Positions 1-8,981 of a stretch of DNA of 64,000 nucleotides are shown here, piece after piece. A model generated the notes under the pieces. That model was not told where the DNA came from. It worked only from the letters and a program-made list of their open reading frames with translations, and did no database searches. A program made the position numbers and the translations under genes. The first letter of the stretch is position 1; every line of letters begins with the position of its first letter. Source of the DNA: Haloactinomyces albus (GTDB lineage: Bacteria; Actinomycetota; Actinomycetes; Mycobacteriales; Pseudonocardiaceae); the NCBI RefSeq assembly GCF_031458135.1, contig NZ_JAVDXW010000001.1:2480001-2544000 (forward strand), given 5' to 3'.

Positions 1-1009
1 ACGCGTCCGGCAGTGCGACCCGGCGTACCACCGAGCACGACACGTCCCCCTCGTTCCACTGGTCCCCGGCGAGCTCGCCGGTCATGGACACGTAGCCACG
101 CAGCACGACCGCGAGGCCGTTGACGCGCTCGCAGGAGCGGGTGTTCATCTTGTGCGGCATCGCGCTGGATCCCACCTGACCGGGCTTGAAACCTTCGGTG
201 ACCAGCTCCTGCCCGGCCATCAGCCGGATGGTCTTGGCCATGCTGGACGGCGCGGCGGCAAGCTGGGACAGCGTGGTGAGCACCTCGAAGTCCAGCGAGC
301 GCGGATACACCTGGCCGACGCTGGCCAGCGTCCTGCCGAAGCCGAGGTGGCCTGCGACGCGGCGTTCGAGTTCGGCGAGCTTGGCAGGGTCGCCGTCGAG
401 CAGGTCGAGCGCGTCCTGCGCGGTGCCGACCGGGCCCTTGATACCCCGCAGGGGATAGCGGGTGAGCAGCTCCTCCAACCGGTGGAAGGCCACGAGCAGT
501 TCGTCGGCGGCGGTGGCGAAACGTTTGCCCAGGGTGGTGGCCTGCGCCGCGACGTTGTGGGAGCGCCCGGCCATGACGAGTTCGCCGTGCTCGGTGGCCA
601 GTTGCCCGAGGCGCGCGAGCACGGCAACCGTGCGGTCGCGCACGTGCTCCAGGCTGCGGCGCACCTGCAGCTGTTCGACGTTTTCGGTCAGGTCGCGTGA
701 GGTCATGCCCTTGTGCACGTGCTCGTGCCCGGCGAGTGCGTTGAACTCCTCGATGCGTGCCTTCACGTCGTGCCGGGTCTGGCGCTCGCGTTCGGCGATG
801 GAGTCGAGGTCGACCTGCTCCAGCACGCGCTCGTAGTCGGCCAGGGCCTGCTCGGGCACCTCGACGCCGAGGTCGGACTGGGCGCGCAGCACAGCCAGCC
901 ACAGCCGGCGTTCCAGGGTGATCTTGTGCTGGGGGGACCACAGTTCGACCAGCTCGGGCGAGGCGTAGCGGGCGGCGAGGGCGTCGGGAATGCTGGGCTT
1001 GACCGTCAC
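1..1009 (-). CDS. purB: Adenylosuccinate lyase (partial, 3' end beyond the left edge)
   Basis: PurB acts twice in purine synthesis, splitting SAICAR to AICAR and adenylosuccinate to AMP, each time releasing fumarate. The reverse strand reads as one continuous frame from a GTG at 1009 to the window edge (about 336 codons of an expected ~470). The N-terminus contains YASPELVELWSPQHKITLER, and further in are GHEHVHKGMTSRDLTENV and the lyase signature region GQVGSSAMPHKMNTRSCERV, which carries the flexible catalytic loop. The GTG start is preceded by no clear Shine-Dalgarno sequence but fits the usual PurB N-terminus. The gene lies downstream of an ECF sigma/anti-sigma pair on the same strand, separated from it by a strong hairpin. 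Other purine genes (purD, purA, purF, purM) lie elsewhere in the window. Confidence 0.93.
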   Translation of the reverse strand, partial: MTVKPSIPDALAARYASPELVELWSPQHKITLERRLWLAVLRAQSDLGVEVPEQALADYERVLEQVDLDSIAERERQTRHDVKARIEEFNALAGHEHVHKGMTSRDLTENVEQLQVRRSLEHVRDRTVAVLARLGQLATEHGELVMAGRSHNVAAQATTLGKRFATAADELLVAFHRLEELLTRYPLRGIKGPVGTAQDALDLLDGDPAKLAELERRVAGHLGFGRTLASVGQVYPRSLDFEVLTTLSQLAAAPSSMAKTIRLMAGQELVTEGFKPGQVGSSAMPHKMNTRSCERVNGLAVVLRGYVSMTGELAGDQWNEGDVSCSVVRRVALPDA

Positions 1010-1040
1010 GAGCAGCCAGGATACTTGCGTGACCGAACGC

Positions 1041-1077
1041 ACGACGAGCCGCGCTCGATACGAACGCGGCTCGTCGT
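1041..1077 (-). terminator. Hairpin terminator after the 1092-1952 gene
   Basis: A perfect 13-bp inverted repeat (ACGACGAGCCGCG at 1041-1053 and its complement at 1065-1077) with an 11-nt loop lies 15 bp beyond the stop codon of the 1092-1952 gene and before purB. There is no long T tract, as is common in high-GC actinobacteria. Confidence 0.7.
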
Positions 1078-1091
1078 CCCAGGGGTGGTGC

Positions 1092-1952
1092 TCACTTGGT
1101 CAGGGTGAGACTCGGATCGGTGACCAGCTCGGTGAGCTGCTTCTCGCTGAGGACGGTTTCCGCACGCAGACTGTTCGGATCGAGTTCCTGCGTGTTGAAG
1201 TTGTTGGCAGAGGCCTGCACGACGGTGCCGTCGGCACGGAAGTGGCGTACCGTCCGCACGCGTGCCTCCTTCGGGCCCTCCTTCGGGTCGGCCAGTGAAC
1301 TCACCAGCGTCGATCCGTCCCGCTGCGGAACGACCCGGCACTGCACCCTCGTGAGCTCGTCCCCGCGATCGGGCTCGCAGATCTGGGACGGGGTCTCCGA
1401 GACCGTGCCCGGCGCGTGGATGCTCACCGCGGTCGAGCTCGGGCCGACCTCATCGGTGAATCGCACGAAGATCTGCAGCCTGCGGGTTTTGTCCGTTTCC
1501 GACTTTCCGCTGACCGGGATGGCGGAGCGGATCACGCGCACGTCGTCCAAGTTCGGGGCGATCTCGGCCACGGTCTTTTCGGTGTACCGGACGAGTGACT
1601 TCTCGTGCTTGCCGAGCTTCTTCTCCGGGTAGTTGATCTCGGCGCCCGACTCCTTCTCCGGCCTGGGCGGGACCACGCCGGGGAGGGGAAGTTCCCCATT
1701 CTGTGCCGGGGACTTCTCGACCACCGATGGTGCGGCGGGCGTGACCGTACGTTGGTCGTAGACGCCCAGTACTCCGGGTATCGTGGTGGCTCCGGCGAGG
1801 ACCACCAGCGTCGCCAGGCCGGTGCCGACCATCGCGCGCCGCTTGCGCTGGTTCCGGCCCGCCCTCTCGGCTACCTGGTCGGGGTCGAATCCCAACGGTG
1901 GTTCGCTACCGACGGCATCCCGCATGCCATCGCGCAGTGTCTGCTCGTCCAT
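1092..1952 (-). CDS. One-TM membrane protein, putative partner (anti-sigma type) of the ECF sigma factor at 1952-2494
   Basis: A 286-residue protein with a cytoplasmic N-terminus of about 40 residues (MDEQTLRDGMRDAVG), one predicted membrane segment (about 42-62, GTGLATLVVLAGATTIPGVL) and a 220-residue extracytoplasmic domain of no recognised family. The ATG at 1952 shares its A with the TGA of the sigma gene (TGATG), and GGAAGGGA lies just upstream, so translation is probably coupled. Pairing of a SigE-family ECF gene with a small single-pass protein is a common actinobacterial arrangement in which the membrane protein restrains the sigma factor. That role is inferred from position and topology only. 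No zinc-binding HxxxCxxC anti-sigma motif is visible. Confidence 0.7.
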   Translation of the reverse strand: MDEQTLRDGMRDAVGSEPPLGFDPDQVAERAGRNQRKRRAMVGTGLATLVVLAGATTIPGVLGVYDQRTVTPAAPSVVEKSPAQNGELPLPGVVPPRPEKESGAEINYPEKKLGKHEKSLVRYTEKTVAEIAPNLDDVRVIRSAIPVSGKSETDKTRRLQIFVRFTDEVGPSSTAVSIHAPGTVSETPSQICEPDRGDELTRVQCRVVPQRDGSTLVSSLADPKEGPKEARVRTVRHFRADGTVVQASANNFNTQELDPNSLRAETVLSEKQLTELVTDPSLTLTK

Positions 1953-2494
1953 CACGCTGTCCCTTCCGCACCGATCCCGACGTAGTCGGGATCGTGCTGT
2001 GCGATCACACCTCGCAGGCTCTGCAGCCCGCGTGAGGCCTGGCTTTTGACCGTGCCTTCGGAGCACCTCAGCGCCGCCGCGACTTCGGCGATCGGGAGGT
2101 CTTCCCAGTAGCGCAGTACGAGCACCGCCCGCTGCCGTGGCGGGACCTCGGCCAGCGCACGCAGAACGAGGTCCCGTGTCCGCGCGCGCTGGCCTGCTAC
2201 GGCAGGGTCGGATTCGGAGTCACCGGAGTCCGGGACCACTCCGTCACGGCTCTCCACCCGGCGCCAAGGTTTGCGCCGTTCGTCGAGCCACGTCCGCATC
2301 AGGGTCTTGCGTGCATAGGCTTCCTGCGTTTTCCCGTCCACACGCTTCCAAGCTCGGTAGAGCTTGGTGAGCGTGGTCTGGACGAGGTCCTCGGCCAGAT
2401 GCCAGTCGCCGCACAGCAGATACGCCGAACGGCGCAATGCCGCAGCCTGGTCTCTCGCGAACACACGGAATGATTCCTCGTGTTGAACCCGCAT
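1952..2494 (-). CDS. SigE-family ECF RNA polymerase sigma factor
   Basis: A 180-residue ECF sigma factor. Region 2 is at about residues 10-75 (AYLLCGDWHLAEDLVQTTLTKLYRAW, here spanning the core-binding helices) and region 4 at about 110-165 (LAEVPPRQRAVLVLRYW, then the helix-turn-helix CSEGTVKSQASRGL). The CGDWHLAEDLVQ segment is typical of the actinobacterial SigE (TIGR02983-like) subfamily. The ATG at 2494 has AAAGGAG nine bases upstream. The stop overlaps the next gene. A close paralogue with the same arrangement lies at 4521-5057, so the two pairs are probably an old duplication. The signal they respond to cannot be told from the sequence. Confidence 0.92.
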   Translation of the reverse strand: MRVQHEESFRVFARDQAAALRRSAYLLCGDWHLAEDLVQTTLTKLYRAWKRVDGKTQEAYARKTLMRTWLDERRKPWRRVESRDGVVPDSGDSESDPAVAGQRARTRDLVLRALAEVPPRQRAVLVLRYWEDLPIAEVAAALRCSEGTVKSQASRGLQSLRGVIAQHDPDYVGIGAEGTA

Positions 2495-2605
2495 CGATGG
2501 GTGCTCCTTTCCGCGCTACCACCCCTACTACGCGGCACCCGATCGACGAGGTTGCACGGTTCGGTGGCTGCGCGGAGACATTTCTGCGCGGTTCGCACAG
2601 CTCGA

Positions 2606-3184
2606 TCAGAGAAGTTGTGCACGCAGGACCCGGCGGGCCGTGGCACGCGGATCGGGATCGCTTTCGATCAGTGCGTTGACCACCGCCCCGTCGACCAGCA
2701 TGATCAGTTCGAGCAGGTGCTTCCTGTCCAGGTCCCTGCCGCAGCGTGCGAGAACCTCCGCGAGCAGGTCGTGCAGTTGGGCGGAGAGTTCCCGCATCAG
2801 CGGTGCCAGATGCGGGCGGCGCGGGGAGCCCACCAGCCGTTCGTAACGCAGCAGGACCTGCTCGGCTCCGCCGTTTCCGGACCGGGGGCCCAGCAGCAGG
2901 TCCAGCATCAGTTCGATCATCGTGTCGGCGTGCGCGTCGGTGAGTTCGGTGAGGCGTCTGCGCCCCTCCTCGAGCTCCTCCTGCGCCTCGTGCTCGACGG
3001 CTGCGGCGATCAGATCGTCGAGGGAGTCGAAGTAGTAGGTGGTGGAGGCGAGGGGTAACTCCGCACGTTCGGCCACCGCCCGGTGGCGGATCGACTCGAA
3101 TCCCCCTTCGGCCAGCAGCCGTGCGGCGGCCACCACGAGTGCCTGCCGCCGCCGCTCGCCCTTCGGGGTACTGGCCGCCGTCAT
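2606..3184 (-). CDS. TetR-family transcriptional regulator
   Basis: A 192-residue regulator with an N-terminal TetR helix-turn-helix (residues about 8-55; ALVVAAARLLAEGGFESIRH and STTYYFDSLDDL) and a divergent C-terminal ligand domain. It lies 38 bp downstream of an SMR efflux gene on the same strand and is probably co-transcribed with it, so it likely represses the pair. A 22-bp imperfect palindrome (3607-3628) upstream of the SMR gene is the best candidate operator. The inducer is not known. Confidence 0.88.
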   Translation of the reverse strand: MTAASTPKGERRRQALVVAAARLLAEGGFESIRHRAVAERAELPLASTTYYFDSLDDLIAAAVEHEAQEELEEGRRRLTELTDAHADTMIELMLDLLLGPRSGNGGAEQVLLRYERLVGSPRRPHLAPLMRELSAQLHDLLAEVLARCGRDLDRKHLLELIMLVDGAVVNALIESDPDPRATARRVLRAQLL

Positions 3185-3222
3185 GGTTGCCGATCCTATG
3201 CGTGGTTCGTCGCCTGCGAGTC

Positions 3223-3546
3223 TCAGTGGCCGGCACCGGTCAGGTTCAGACCGATGACTCCGGCCACGATGAGCACCAGCGAGACGAGCTTGAGCACGGA
3301 GACGCTCTCACCGAGCCAGAACATGCCGATCACCGCCGTCAGAGCGGCACCGATACCGGTCCACACGGCGTAGGCCGGCCCCACGGGCAGGGTGCGCATC
3401 GCCCACGCCAGCCCGCTGAAGCTCGCCGCCGCGAGCACGAGGAACCACAGACTGGGCACGAGCTTGCTGAATCCCTCGGAGAGCTTCAGCGAAATGGCCC
3501 ATCCCGCTTCCAGCACACCGGAGACCATCAACACGACCCATGCCAT
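3223..3546 (-). CDS. SMR-family cation efflux protein (SugE/Gdx-like)
   Basis: A 107-residue four-TM small multidrug resistance protein, acting as a proton-coupled dual-topology dimer in the membrane. The family glutamate is in TM1 (LEAGWAISLK, E13). TM2-3 carry the SugE/Gdx-type RTLPVGPAYAVWTGIGA. These residues resemble the guanidinium-exporter branch more than EmrE, but the substrate cannot be assigned. The arrangement with a TetR gene, and the absence of any recognisable guanidine riboswitch upstream, suggest protein-based control. ATG at 3546. Confidence 0.9.
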   Translation of the reverse strand: MAWVVLMVSGVLEAGWAISLKLSEGFSKLVPSLWFLVLAAASFSGLAWAMRTLPVGPAYAVWTGIGAALTAVIGMFWLGESVSVLKLVSLVLIVAGVIGLNLTGAGH

Positions 3547-3606
3547 GTGCGATGCCGCCTTCCGACGAGTTCCCGGTGAGGCTGCCGGTGCACCTCCCGC
3601 TCACCT

Positions 3607-3628
3607 TACTAGTACGAGCGTACCAATA
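3607..3628. promoter_or_regulatory. Candidate TetR operator upstream of the SMR-tetR operon
   Basis: A 22-bp palindrome with 10-bp half-sites matching at 8 of 10 positions around a 2-bp centre (core GTACGAGCGTAC, 3612-3623). It lies 61 bp before the SMR start codon, in the only gap upstream of the operon. Size and symmetry fit a TetR dimer. Binding is inferred. Confidence 0.5.
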
Positions 3629-3642
3629 CGGTGGCACAAAAC

Positions 3643-3678
3643 ATCGGAGCGTGCGGGCGCCCAACGGCGTGCTCCGAT
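3643..3678 (-). terminator. Stem-loop downstream of the 3805-4524 gene
   Basis: An 8-bp stem (ATCGGAGC at 3643-3650, complement at 3671-3678) with a partly paired 20-nt interior. It lies between the end of the minus-strand gene at 3805 and the SMR promoter region. Confidence 0.4.
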
Positions 3679-3750
3679 CGTGGCCGAACGTGCTGCTCGG
3701 CCGGGCCGCAGAAGCGCACCCGGCAGCATGCCGGGAAAGCCGGATGAATC

Positions 3751-3788
3751 GGCGCGGGCGAATGCCTTCGGCGCGGGCGAATGCCTTC
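3751..3788. repeat. 19-bp tandem duplication
   Basis: Two perfect head-to-tail copies of GGCGCGGGCGAATGCCTTC (3751-3769, 3770-3788), followed by a degenerate partial third. They lie in the non-coding gap just past the stop of the 3805-4524 gene. Probably replication slippage; no function is visible. Confidence 0.7.
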
Positions 3789-3804
3789 GGCAGCGGAATG
3801 CCCT

Positions 3805-4524
3805 TCAGAAGCGACCGGTGAGGCGATCCGCGATCGCGGGCAGTCGCTCGGCGTAGGGAGCGGCCGGTGAGCCCGAGTCGGGATTACTGCGCACCATCAG
3901 GATGTGGCCGCTGTCCGCCCGCTCGGTGACCTGTCTGGTGCCGTCGGGCTGCTGCTGTTCGCCGGGCCCGCGCTGCTCGGAGGGCACGGATCCGGCAGGG
4001 CTCAGGACCACGGTGACGTTTCCTGCGGCCGCCCCCTGTCGCACCTGGAAGGAGGCCGTTCGTGAACCCCGGGGGCAGCTGTCGGCGGCCACCGGCGTCG
4101 TCGCCTGGGTCGCTTCGGGCAGTTGCTGCGCCAGCGCAGCCGCCAGGTCCCGGTCCGGAGGTCCGCAGTGATCCTGCCCCGATTGCCCCTGCCCCGCTCG
4201 GGGGACGCCGAGCACGGTCGGTCCACTGTGGGGATCGCTCGTGCGGGGTGCCCGATTTGTCGGGGACTGCTCGGTCCCGCCCTGCGGTGGTCCGCCCTGT
4301 GCCGGTCCGGCCTGGGGATTCACCTCGGAGGTGAACACTCCCGTACCCGCTCCGAGGCCACCTGCCAGAACCGCGACGACGGCCAGGGAACCACCGGCGG
4401 CGACCATGCGTCTGCGGGCCGTCACGCGACGTGCGCCCTTGGCGATGTCCTGCTCGTCGAACGACGCAGGAGGGGCGGCATGTGCCGCATCGCGGAACAG
4501 CTCTTCGAGCTTCCGCTCGTTCAC
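3805..4524 (-). CDS. One-TM protein, putative partner of the ECF sigma factor at 4521-5057
   Basis: A 239-residue protein with the same layout as the 1092-1952 product: a short cytoplasmic N-terminus (NERKLEELFRDAAHAAPPAS), Arg-rich stop (RRVTARRRM), one membrane segment at about 42-64, then a Gly/Pro/Gln-rich linker and an extracytoplasmic domain (about 120-239) with two cysteines (C119, C148) that could pair. Start is the GTG at 4524, which overlaps the sigma stop as GTGA, so translation is coupled. Sequence similarity to the other membrane partner is low apart from topology. An anti-sigma role is inferred from this context. Confidence 0.7.
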   Translation of the reverse strand: MNERKLEELFRDAAHAAPPASFDEQDIAKGARRVTARRRMVAAGGSLAVVAVLAGGLGAGTGVFTSEVNPQAGPAQGGPPQGGTEQSPTNRAPRTSDPHSGPTVLGVPRAGQGQSGQDHCGPPDRDLAAALAQQLPEATQATTPVAADSCPRGSRTASFQVRQGAAAGNVTVVLSPAGSVPSEQRGPGEQQQPDGTRQVTERADSGHILMVRSNPDSGSPAAPYAERLPAIADRLTGRF

Positions 4525-5057
4525 TGACCTGCACCTCCTCCCGACATCGGCCGCAAATCACCGAGCTCGTCACCGAGTGCTTCCCGCAGTGTTTCCAGCC
4601 CGCGAGCGGACTGGCTTTTCACGTTGCCCTCGCTGCACTTCATGACCTCGGCAACCCCCGCCACGTCGAGTCCCTCCAGATATCGCAGCACCAGCACGGC
4701 CCGCTGCTTGCGCGGTACCTTCTGCAGGCCCGCCATCAGCGTGCGCCGCGTGGCCACGGAATTCGCCACATCATCGGAGTCGGAGGGAGTATCCGGCAGC
4801 GCCTCGACGGCACGCTCACGTCGCCACGGCCTGCGGGACTCGTCGATGGCCGCCCGCGTCAGGGTGCGGCGGACGTAGGCGTCCAGCGACCCCTTGTCCC
4901 GCACCTTGCGCCATCGGCGATGCAAGGCGATGAACGCCGTCTGGGCGAGATCGTCCGCACGGTGCCAGTCACCGCACATCATGTACGCCATCCGACGCAC
5001 CGCCTCCCGCCGAGCCGCGAAGTACTCCGCGAACTCCTGCTCCTCGCGCTGGTCCAC
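4521..5057 (-). CDS. SigE-family ECF RNA polymerase sigma factor
   Basis: A 178-residue ECF sigma factor from the GTG at 5057, chosen because GGAGAG precedes it by six bases and the protein then begins directly with the sigma-2 helix (DQREEQEFAEYFAARREA). An in-frame upstream extension to 5210 has no sigma-like sequence. Region 2 contains MMCGDWHRADDLAQTAFIAL and region 4 has KVPRKQRAVLVLRYLEGL plus the helix-turn-helix CSEGNVKSQSARGL. It is paralogous to the sigma factor at 1952-2494. It shares a 155-bp upstream gap with the divergent threonine aldolase gene. Confidence 0.92.
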   Translation of the reverse strand: MDQREEQEFAEYFAARREAVRRMAYMMCGDWHRADDLAQTAFIALHRRWRKVRDKGSLDAYVRRTLTRAAIDESRRPWRRERAVEALPDTPSDSDDVANSVATRRTLMAGLQKVPRKQRAVLVLRYLEGLDVAGVAEVMKCSEGNVKSQSARGLETLREALGDELGDLRPMSGGGAGQ

Positions 5058-5212
5058 GCGGAACTCTCCGCTCCTTGTGTGCTTGCATCGACTTGGACGG
5101 GACGTGTGACTCCTACGGTTGCACGTTCGAGACCGGAAATTCACCTGCCCCCGGTATATGCCAGGAGAACACCTGCTTTCCCGAAACCGGAGTGATGTGA
5201 TGTGATCCAATT

Positions 5213-6229
5213 GTGACCAAACCGGTGCCCGTCGACCTTCGTTCCGACACGGTCACGCGTCCCGATGATCAGATGGTAGCGGCCATGTCCGCTGCCGAAG
5301 TCGGTGATGACGTGCTGGACCGTGATCCCACCATGCGTGCGCTGGAAGCCAGAACAGCGCATCTGCTCGGTACCGCCGATGCTCTGTGGGTGCCCAGCGG
5401 CACGATGGGAAACCTGATCGCGATGGCACTGCACCTCCAGCGCGGCGACCGGTTCCTGGCTCCTCGCGGCGCGCATGTGCTGACCCACGAGCTCGGTTCC
5501 GCCGCATGGTTGGCTGGAGGCATGCCCGAGGCGTTGCCCTGGGATGCGGGCCCCGGCAGACCTCCCGCCGACACCGTACGAGCACACACCGGCGCGGGAA
5601 CGCGCTTCGACGCTCTGCGCACGACACTGCTGTGCCTGGAAAACACCCACAACGGTGCAGGCGGTGTGGTCATCCCACCGCACGAGCACGCACAACTCGC
5701 CGCAGCAGCCCGGGACGGTGGGCTGCGGGTACATCTCGACGGCGCCCGGATCTGGAACGCCGCCATCGCGCTTGGTGTTCCCCCCGCCGCGTTGACCGTG
5801 GGAGTGGACACCGTGCAGGCCTGTCTGAGCAAGGGCCTCGGGGCGCCGGTCGGCTCGGTTGTCGCGGGCAGTACCGAATTCATCGCCGAAGCCCGGCGAA
5901 CGCGCAAGATGCTCGGTGGAGGTGTTCGCCAGGGCGGTGTGCTGGCGGCGGCGGGGATCGTCGCGCTCGACCGCATCGACGAGCTGGCGGAGGACCACGA
6001 CAAGGCAACCCGGTTGGCCGAAGGACTCGCCGAACTCGGCTGGGACGTGACTCCGCCCCAGACGAACATCGTCCTGGTAACGGTACCGGACGTGCGGTTG
6101 GCACTGGCACGTCTGGAGGACTCCGGAGTGCTCGCGGTGCCGATGGAGGGGCGACTGCGCTTCGTGACGCACCGCAATGTCAGCAAGTCCGACGTCGAGG
6201 AGGTCCTACACCGACTCGGCAGGTCGTAG
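5213..6229 (+). CDS. ltaE: Low-specificity L-threonine aldolase
   Basis: A 338-residue fold-type I PLP enzyme that cleaves L-threonine (and allo-threonine) to glycine and acetaldehyde in the cytoplasm. It begins PVDLRSDTVTRPDDQMVAAM, the classic N-terminus. ENTHNGAGG and HLDGARIWNAA are the substrate/PLP contacts, and the PLP lysine is in SKGLGAPVGS. R in MEGRLRFVTHRNVS binds the carboxylate. Start GTG at 5213. The gene is divergent from the ECF sigma operon. Length is normal. Confidence 0.93.
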   Translation: MTKPVPVDLRSDTVTRPDDQMVAAMSAAEVGDDVLDRDPTMRALEARTAHLLGTADALWVPSGTMGNLIAMALHLQRGDRFLAPRGAHVLTHELGSAAWLAGGMPEALPWDAGPGRPPADTVRAHTGAGTRFDALRTTLLCLENTHNGAGGVVIPPHEHAQLAAAARDGGLRVHLDGARIWNAAIALGVPPAALTVGVDTVQACLSKGLGAPVGSVVAGSTEFIAEARRTRKMLGGGVRQGGVLAAAGIVALDRIDELAEDHDKATRLAEGLAELGWDVTPPQTNIVLVTVPDVRLALARLEDSGVLAVPMEGRLRFVTHRNVSKSDVEEVLHRLGRS

Positions 6230-6260
6230 GGGGTGGCATGACCTCTCGCCGCGGCGACGA

Positions 6261-7523
6261 TCAGCCCACGGGCAGGGCGACCTCGCCGCGAGCGGCACGC
6301 AGCGCGATGTCGGTGCGGTAGTGCGCGCCGGGCAGGTTCACCTCCGCGACCCGTCGGTAGACCTCCTCGCGCGCCGACTCCAGATCCGCACCGTTGGCCA
6401 CGACCGACAGCACGCGCCCGCCCGCCGAGAGCACGGCGCCGTCCTCACGTCGCCGGGTGCCGGAATGCAGGACGCCCCGCTTGTCGCTGCCCGTGATCAC
6501 CTCGTCGAGTCGTGGCCGCCCCGGATACCCCTCGGCGGCCAGAACCACGGTCACCGCCGAGCCGGAGTCCCATTCCGGGGCCGGGTGGTCGGCGAGTTCC
6601 CCGCGGGCGACCGCATTGAGCAGTGCAGCCAGCGGTGTGTGCAGCAGCGACAGCACCGCCTGGGTTTCCGGATCACCGAATCGGCAGTTGAACTCGATCA
6701 CCTGCGGGCCACTGGAGGTCAGCGCCAGTCCCGCATAGAGCAGACCGGAGAACGGCGTGCCGCGCCGGGTCATCTCCTCGGCGGTCGGTTGCACGATCGT
6801 GCGCACGACGTCCTCGGCCAGCGTCTCCGGTGCCCAGGGCAGCGGAGCGTAGGCGCCCATGCCACCGGTGTTCGGTCCGGCATCACCGTCCCCGACGCGC
6901 TTGAAGTCCTGCGCGGGCACCAGCGGCACCACGGTGTTGCCGTCGACCAGGCAGAACAGCGAAGCCTCCGGCCCGTCCAGGAAGCTCTCGAGCAGTACCG
7001 GGTGACCGTCTTCGAGCAGCTTGAGGGCGTGTGCCCTGGCTTGATCGAAGTCGCCGGTGACCAGCACACCCTTACCGCCTGCCAGGCCATCGTCCTTGAC
7101 CACCCAGGTCGGGCCGAACCGCACCAGGGCCGCGTCCAACTTCGCCGGGTTGTCGACCGTCTCGCTGTGCGCGGTGGGCACACCGGCCGTGGTCATCACG
7201 TCCTTGGCGAACGCCTTGGAACCCTCGATGCACGCCGCGGCTTTCGAGGGACCGAAGCAGGCGATGCCCGCGGCGCGGACAGCGTCGGCGGCGCCGGTGA
7301 CCAACGGTGCCTCGGGGCCGAGGACCACCAGGTCGGCACGCCATGTCGTGGCCAGTTCGGCCACCTCGTCGGGGTCGGATGCGTTCACACCGTAGGACTC
7401 GGAAAGAGCTGCGGTGCCCGCGTTGCCAGGGGCGCAGGCCAGCGCGGTCACCGACGGATCGTGGGACAGCGCCAGCACGATCGCGTGTTCCCTGCCACCG
7501 GCACCAATCACGAGGATTCGCAC
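6261..7523 (-). CDS. purD: Phosphoribosylamine-glycine ligase (GARS)
   Basis: The second step of de novo purine synthesis: ATP-dependent joining of glycine to phosphoribosylamine. The 420-residue protein starts at the GTG at 7523 ([19 protein letters not shown], the N-domain nucleotide-binding turn), has the ATP-grasp section [18 protein letters not shown] and [11 protein letters not shown], and the metal-binding [16 protein letters not shown]. The C-terminal domain is intact. It lies between threonine aldolase (convergent, 31 bp away) and purA on the same strand. A hairpin at 7607-7636 separates it from purA. Confidence 0.96.
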   Translation of the reverse strand: MRILVIGAGGREHAIVLALSHDPSVTALACAPGNAGTAALSESYGVNASDPDEVAELATTWRADLVVLGPEAPLVTGAADAVRAAGIACFGPSKAAACIEGSKAFAKDVMTTAGVPTAHSETVDNPAKLDAALVRFGPTWVVKDDGLAGGKGVLVTGDFDQARAHALKLLEDGHPVLLESFLDGPEASLFCLVDGNTVVPLVPAQDFKRVGDGDAGPNTGGMGAYAPLPWAPETLAEDVVRTIVQPTAEEMTRRGTPFSGLLYAGLALTSSGPQVIEFNCRFGDPETQAVLSLLHTPLAALLNAVARGELADHPAPEWDSGSAVTVVLAAEGYPGRPRLDEVITGSDKRGVLHSGTRRREDGAVLSAGGRVLSVVANGADLESAREEVYRRVAEVNLPGAHYRTDIALRAARGEVALPVG

Positions 7524-7606
7524 GGGTTGCAGCGTAAGACCCGGCTGACGACGATACGGCCCCGCCCCCACCGCGGTGTGGCCCGCGGGACACTCCCGGG
7601 GCCGGT

Positions 7607-7636
7607 GCGGCCTTCGGCATTATCGGCGAAGGCCGC
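7607..7636 (-). terminator. Hairpin terminator between purA and purD
   Basis: A perfect 10-bp stem (GCGGCCTTCG and complement) with a 10-nt loop, 58 bp beyond the purA stop and 84 bp before the purD start. Confidence 0.6.
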
Positions 7637-7694
7637 GCCTACGGCGGCGTGGTGCCCACGGAGGGGCCACGTGAGGTCAGCCGCGACCGGAGCC

Positions 7695-8981
7695 TCATGC
7701 CATGGTGTGGCGGACGATGGTCTGATCCCGGCCGGGGCCGACACCGATCGCCGACATCCGGGCCTCGGCCAGCTCCTCCAGGCGCTCGATGTAGGCGCGC
7801 GCGTTCGGAGGGAGATCGGAGAATGTGCGGGCGCCGCTGATGTCCTCCTGCCACCCCGGCAGCTCCTCGTACACCGGGACGGCATGGTGCACACCGGTCT
7901 GCGTCATCGGCATGTCCGACACGCGCATCCCGTCGATGTCGTAGGCGACACAGACCGGGATGGTCTCCAACCCGGACAGCACGTCCAGCTTGGTCAGGAA
8001 GTAGTCGGTGATGCCGTTGACGTGGGTCGCGTACCGGGCGATCACCGCGTCGAACCAGCCGGTGCGGCGATTCCGTCCGGTGTTGACGCCGACCTCACCG
8101 CCTACCTGGCGCAGGTTTTCCCCCGCCGCGTCGGTCAGCTCGGTCGGGAACGGCCCCGCTCCCACCCTGGTGGTGTAGGCCTTGAGAATCCCGATCACCG
8201 AACTGATGCGCGTCGGGCCGATTCCCGAGCCGGAGCACGCCCCGCCCGATGTCGGATTCGAGGAGGTCACAAAGGGGTAGGTGCCGTGGTCGACATCGAG
8301 CAGCGTGCCCTGCGACCCCTCCAGCAGCACCGTTTCCTCACGGGCCAGTGCCTGATTGAGCATGTTCTTGGTCTCGGCGATCCGCCCGGCGAACTTCTCG
8401 CTCTGGGTCAGCACCGTGTCCACGACCTCGTCGGGATCCATCGCCCGGCGGTTGTAGACCTTGACCAGCACCTGGTTCTTGAACTCCAGGGCGGCCTCGA
8501 CCTTCTGCCGCAGGATCTTCTCGTCGAGCAGGTCCTGCGCGCGAACACCGACACGCGCGACCTTGTCCTGATAGCACGGGCCGATTCCGCGCCCGGTGGT
8601 GCCGATCTGCTTTTTGCCCAGGTAACGCTCGGTCACCCGGTCGATCGCCACGTGGTACGGCATGACGAGGTGCGCGTCGGCGGACACGGAAAGTTTGCTG
8701 GTGTCGACTCCGCGGCTTTCGAGGCCGTCGAGTTCCTCGATCAGCGACTCGGGATTGACCACCACCCCGTTGCCGATGACGTTGTGCACCTCCGGGCTGA
8801 GAATGCCGGAAGGAATCAGCTTCAGCGCGAAGTCCTGCCCGTTCGGCAGCACCACGGTGTGGCCTGCGTTGTTGCCGCCCTGGTAGCGCACGACCCATCG
8901 GGCCTGTTCGCCGAGTAGATCGGTCGCCTTACCCTTGCCCTCGTCGCCCCACTGGGCTCCGATCAGCACGATCGCCGGCAT
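7695..8981 (-). CDS. purA: Adenylosuccinate synthetase
   Basis: A GTP-dependent enzyme joining IMP and aspartate, the first committed step to AMP. The 428-residue protein starts at ATG 8981 with [20 protein letters not shown] (P-loop with the catalytic Asp and Lys). HTDH-type elements follow, with [18 protein letters not shown] (IMP binding), [20 protein letters not shown] and the C-terminal guanine/aspartate contacts ([12 protein letters not shown]). Length is standard. A divergent hypothetical gene starts 174 bp away at 9155. Confidence 0.97.
   Translation of the reverse strand: MPAIVLIGAQWGDEGKGKATDLLGEQARWVVRYQGGNNAGHTVVLPNGQDFALKLIPSGILSPEVHNVIGNGVVVNPESLIEELDGLESRGVDTSKLSVSADAHLVMPYHVAIDRVTERYLGKKQIGTTGRGIGPCYQDKVARVGVRAQDLLDEKILRQKVEAALEFKNQVLVKVYNRRAMDPDEVVDTVLTQSEKFAGRIAETKNMLNQALAREETVLLEGSQGTLLDVDHGTYPFVTSSNPTSGGACSGSGIGPTRISSVIGILKAYTTRVGAGPFPTELTDAAGENLRQVGGEVGVNTGRNRRTGWFDAVIARYATHVNGITDYFLTKLDVLSGLETIPVCVAYDIDGMRVSDMPMTQTGVHHAVPVYEELPGWQEDISGARTFSDLPPNARAYIERLEELAEARMSAIGVGPGRDQTIVRHTMA

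Noticed and set aside
2244-3236. A 330-codon minus-strand frame covering the TetR and ECF genes
   Set aside because: Out of frame with both; the TetR and sigma products are clear.
6177-8918. A 913-codon open frame on the plus strand antisense to purD and purA
   Set aside because: Typical of GC-rich DNA: the opposite strand of a real gene lacks stops. The product is low-complexity and matches no family, while purD and purA are unmistakable.
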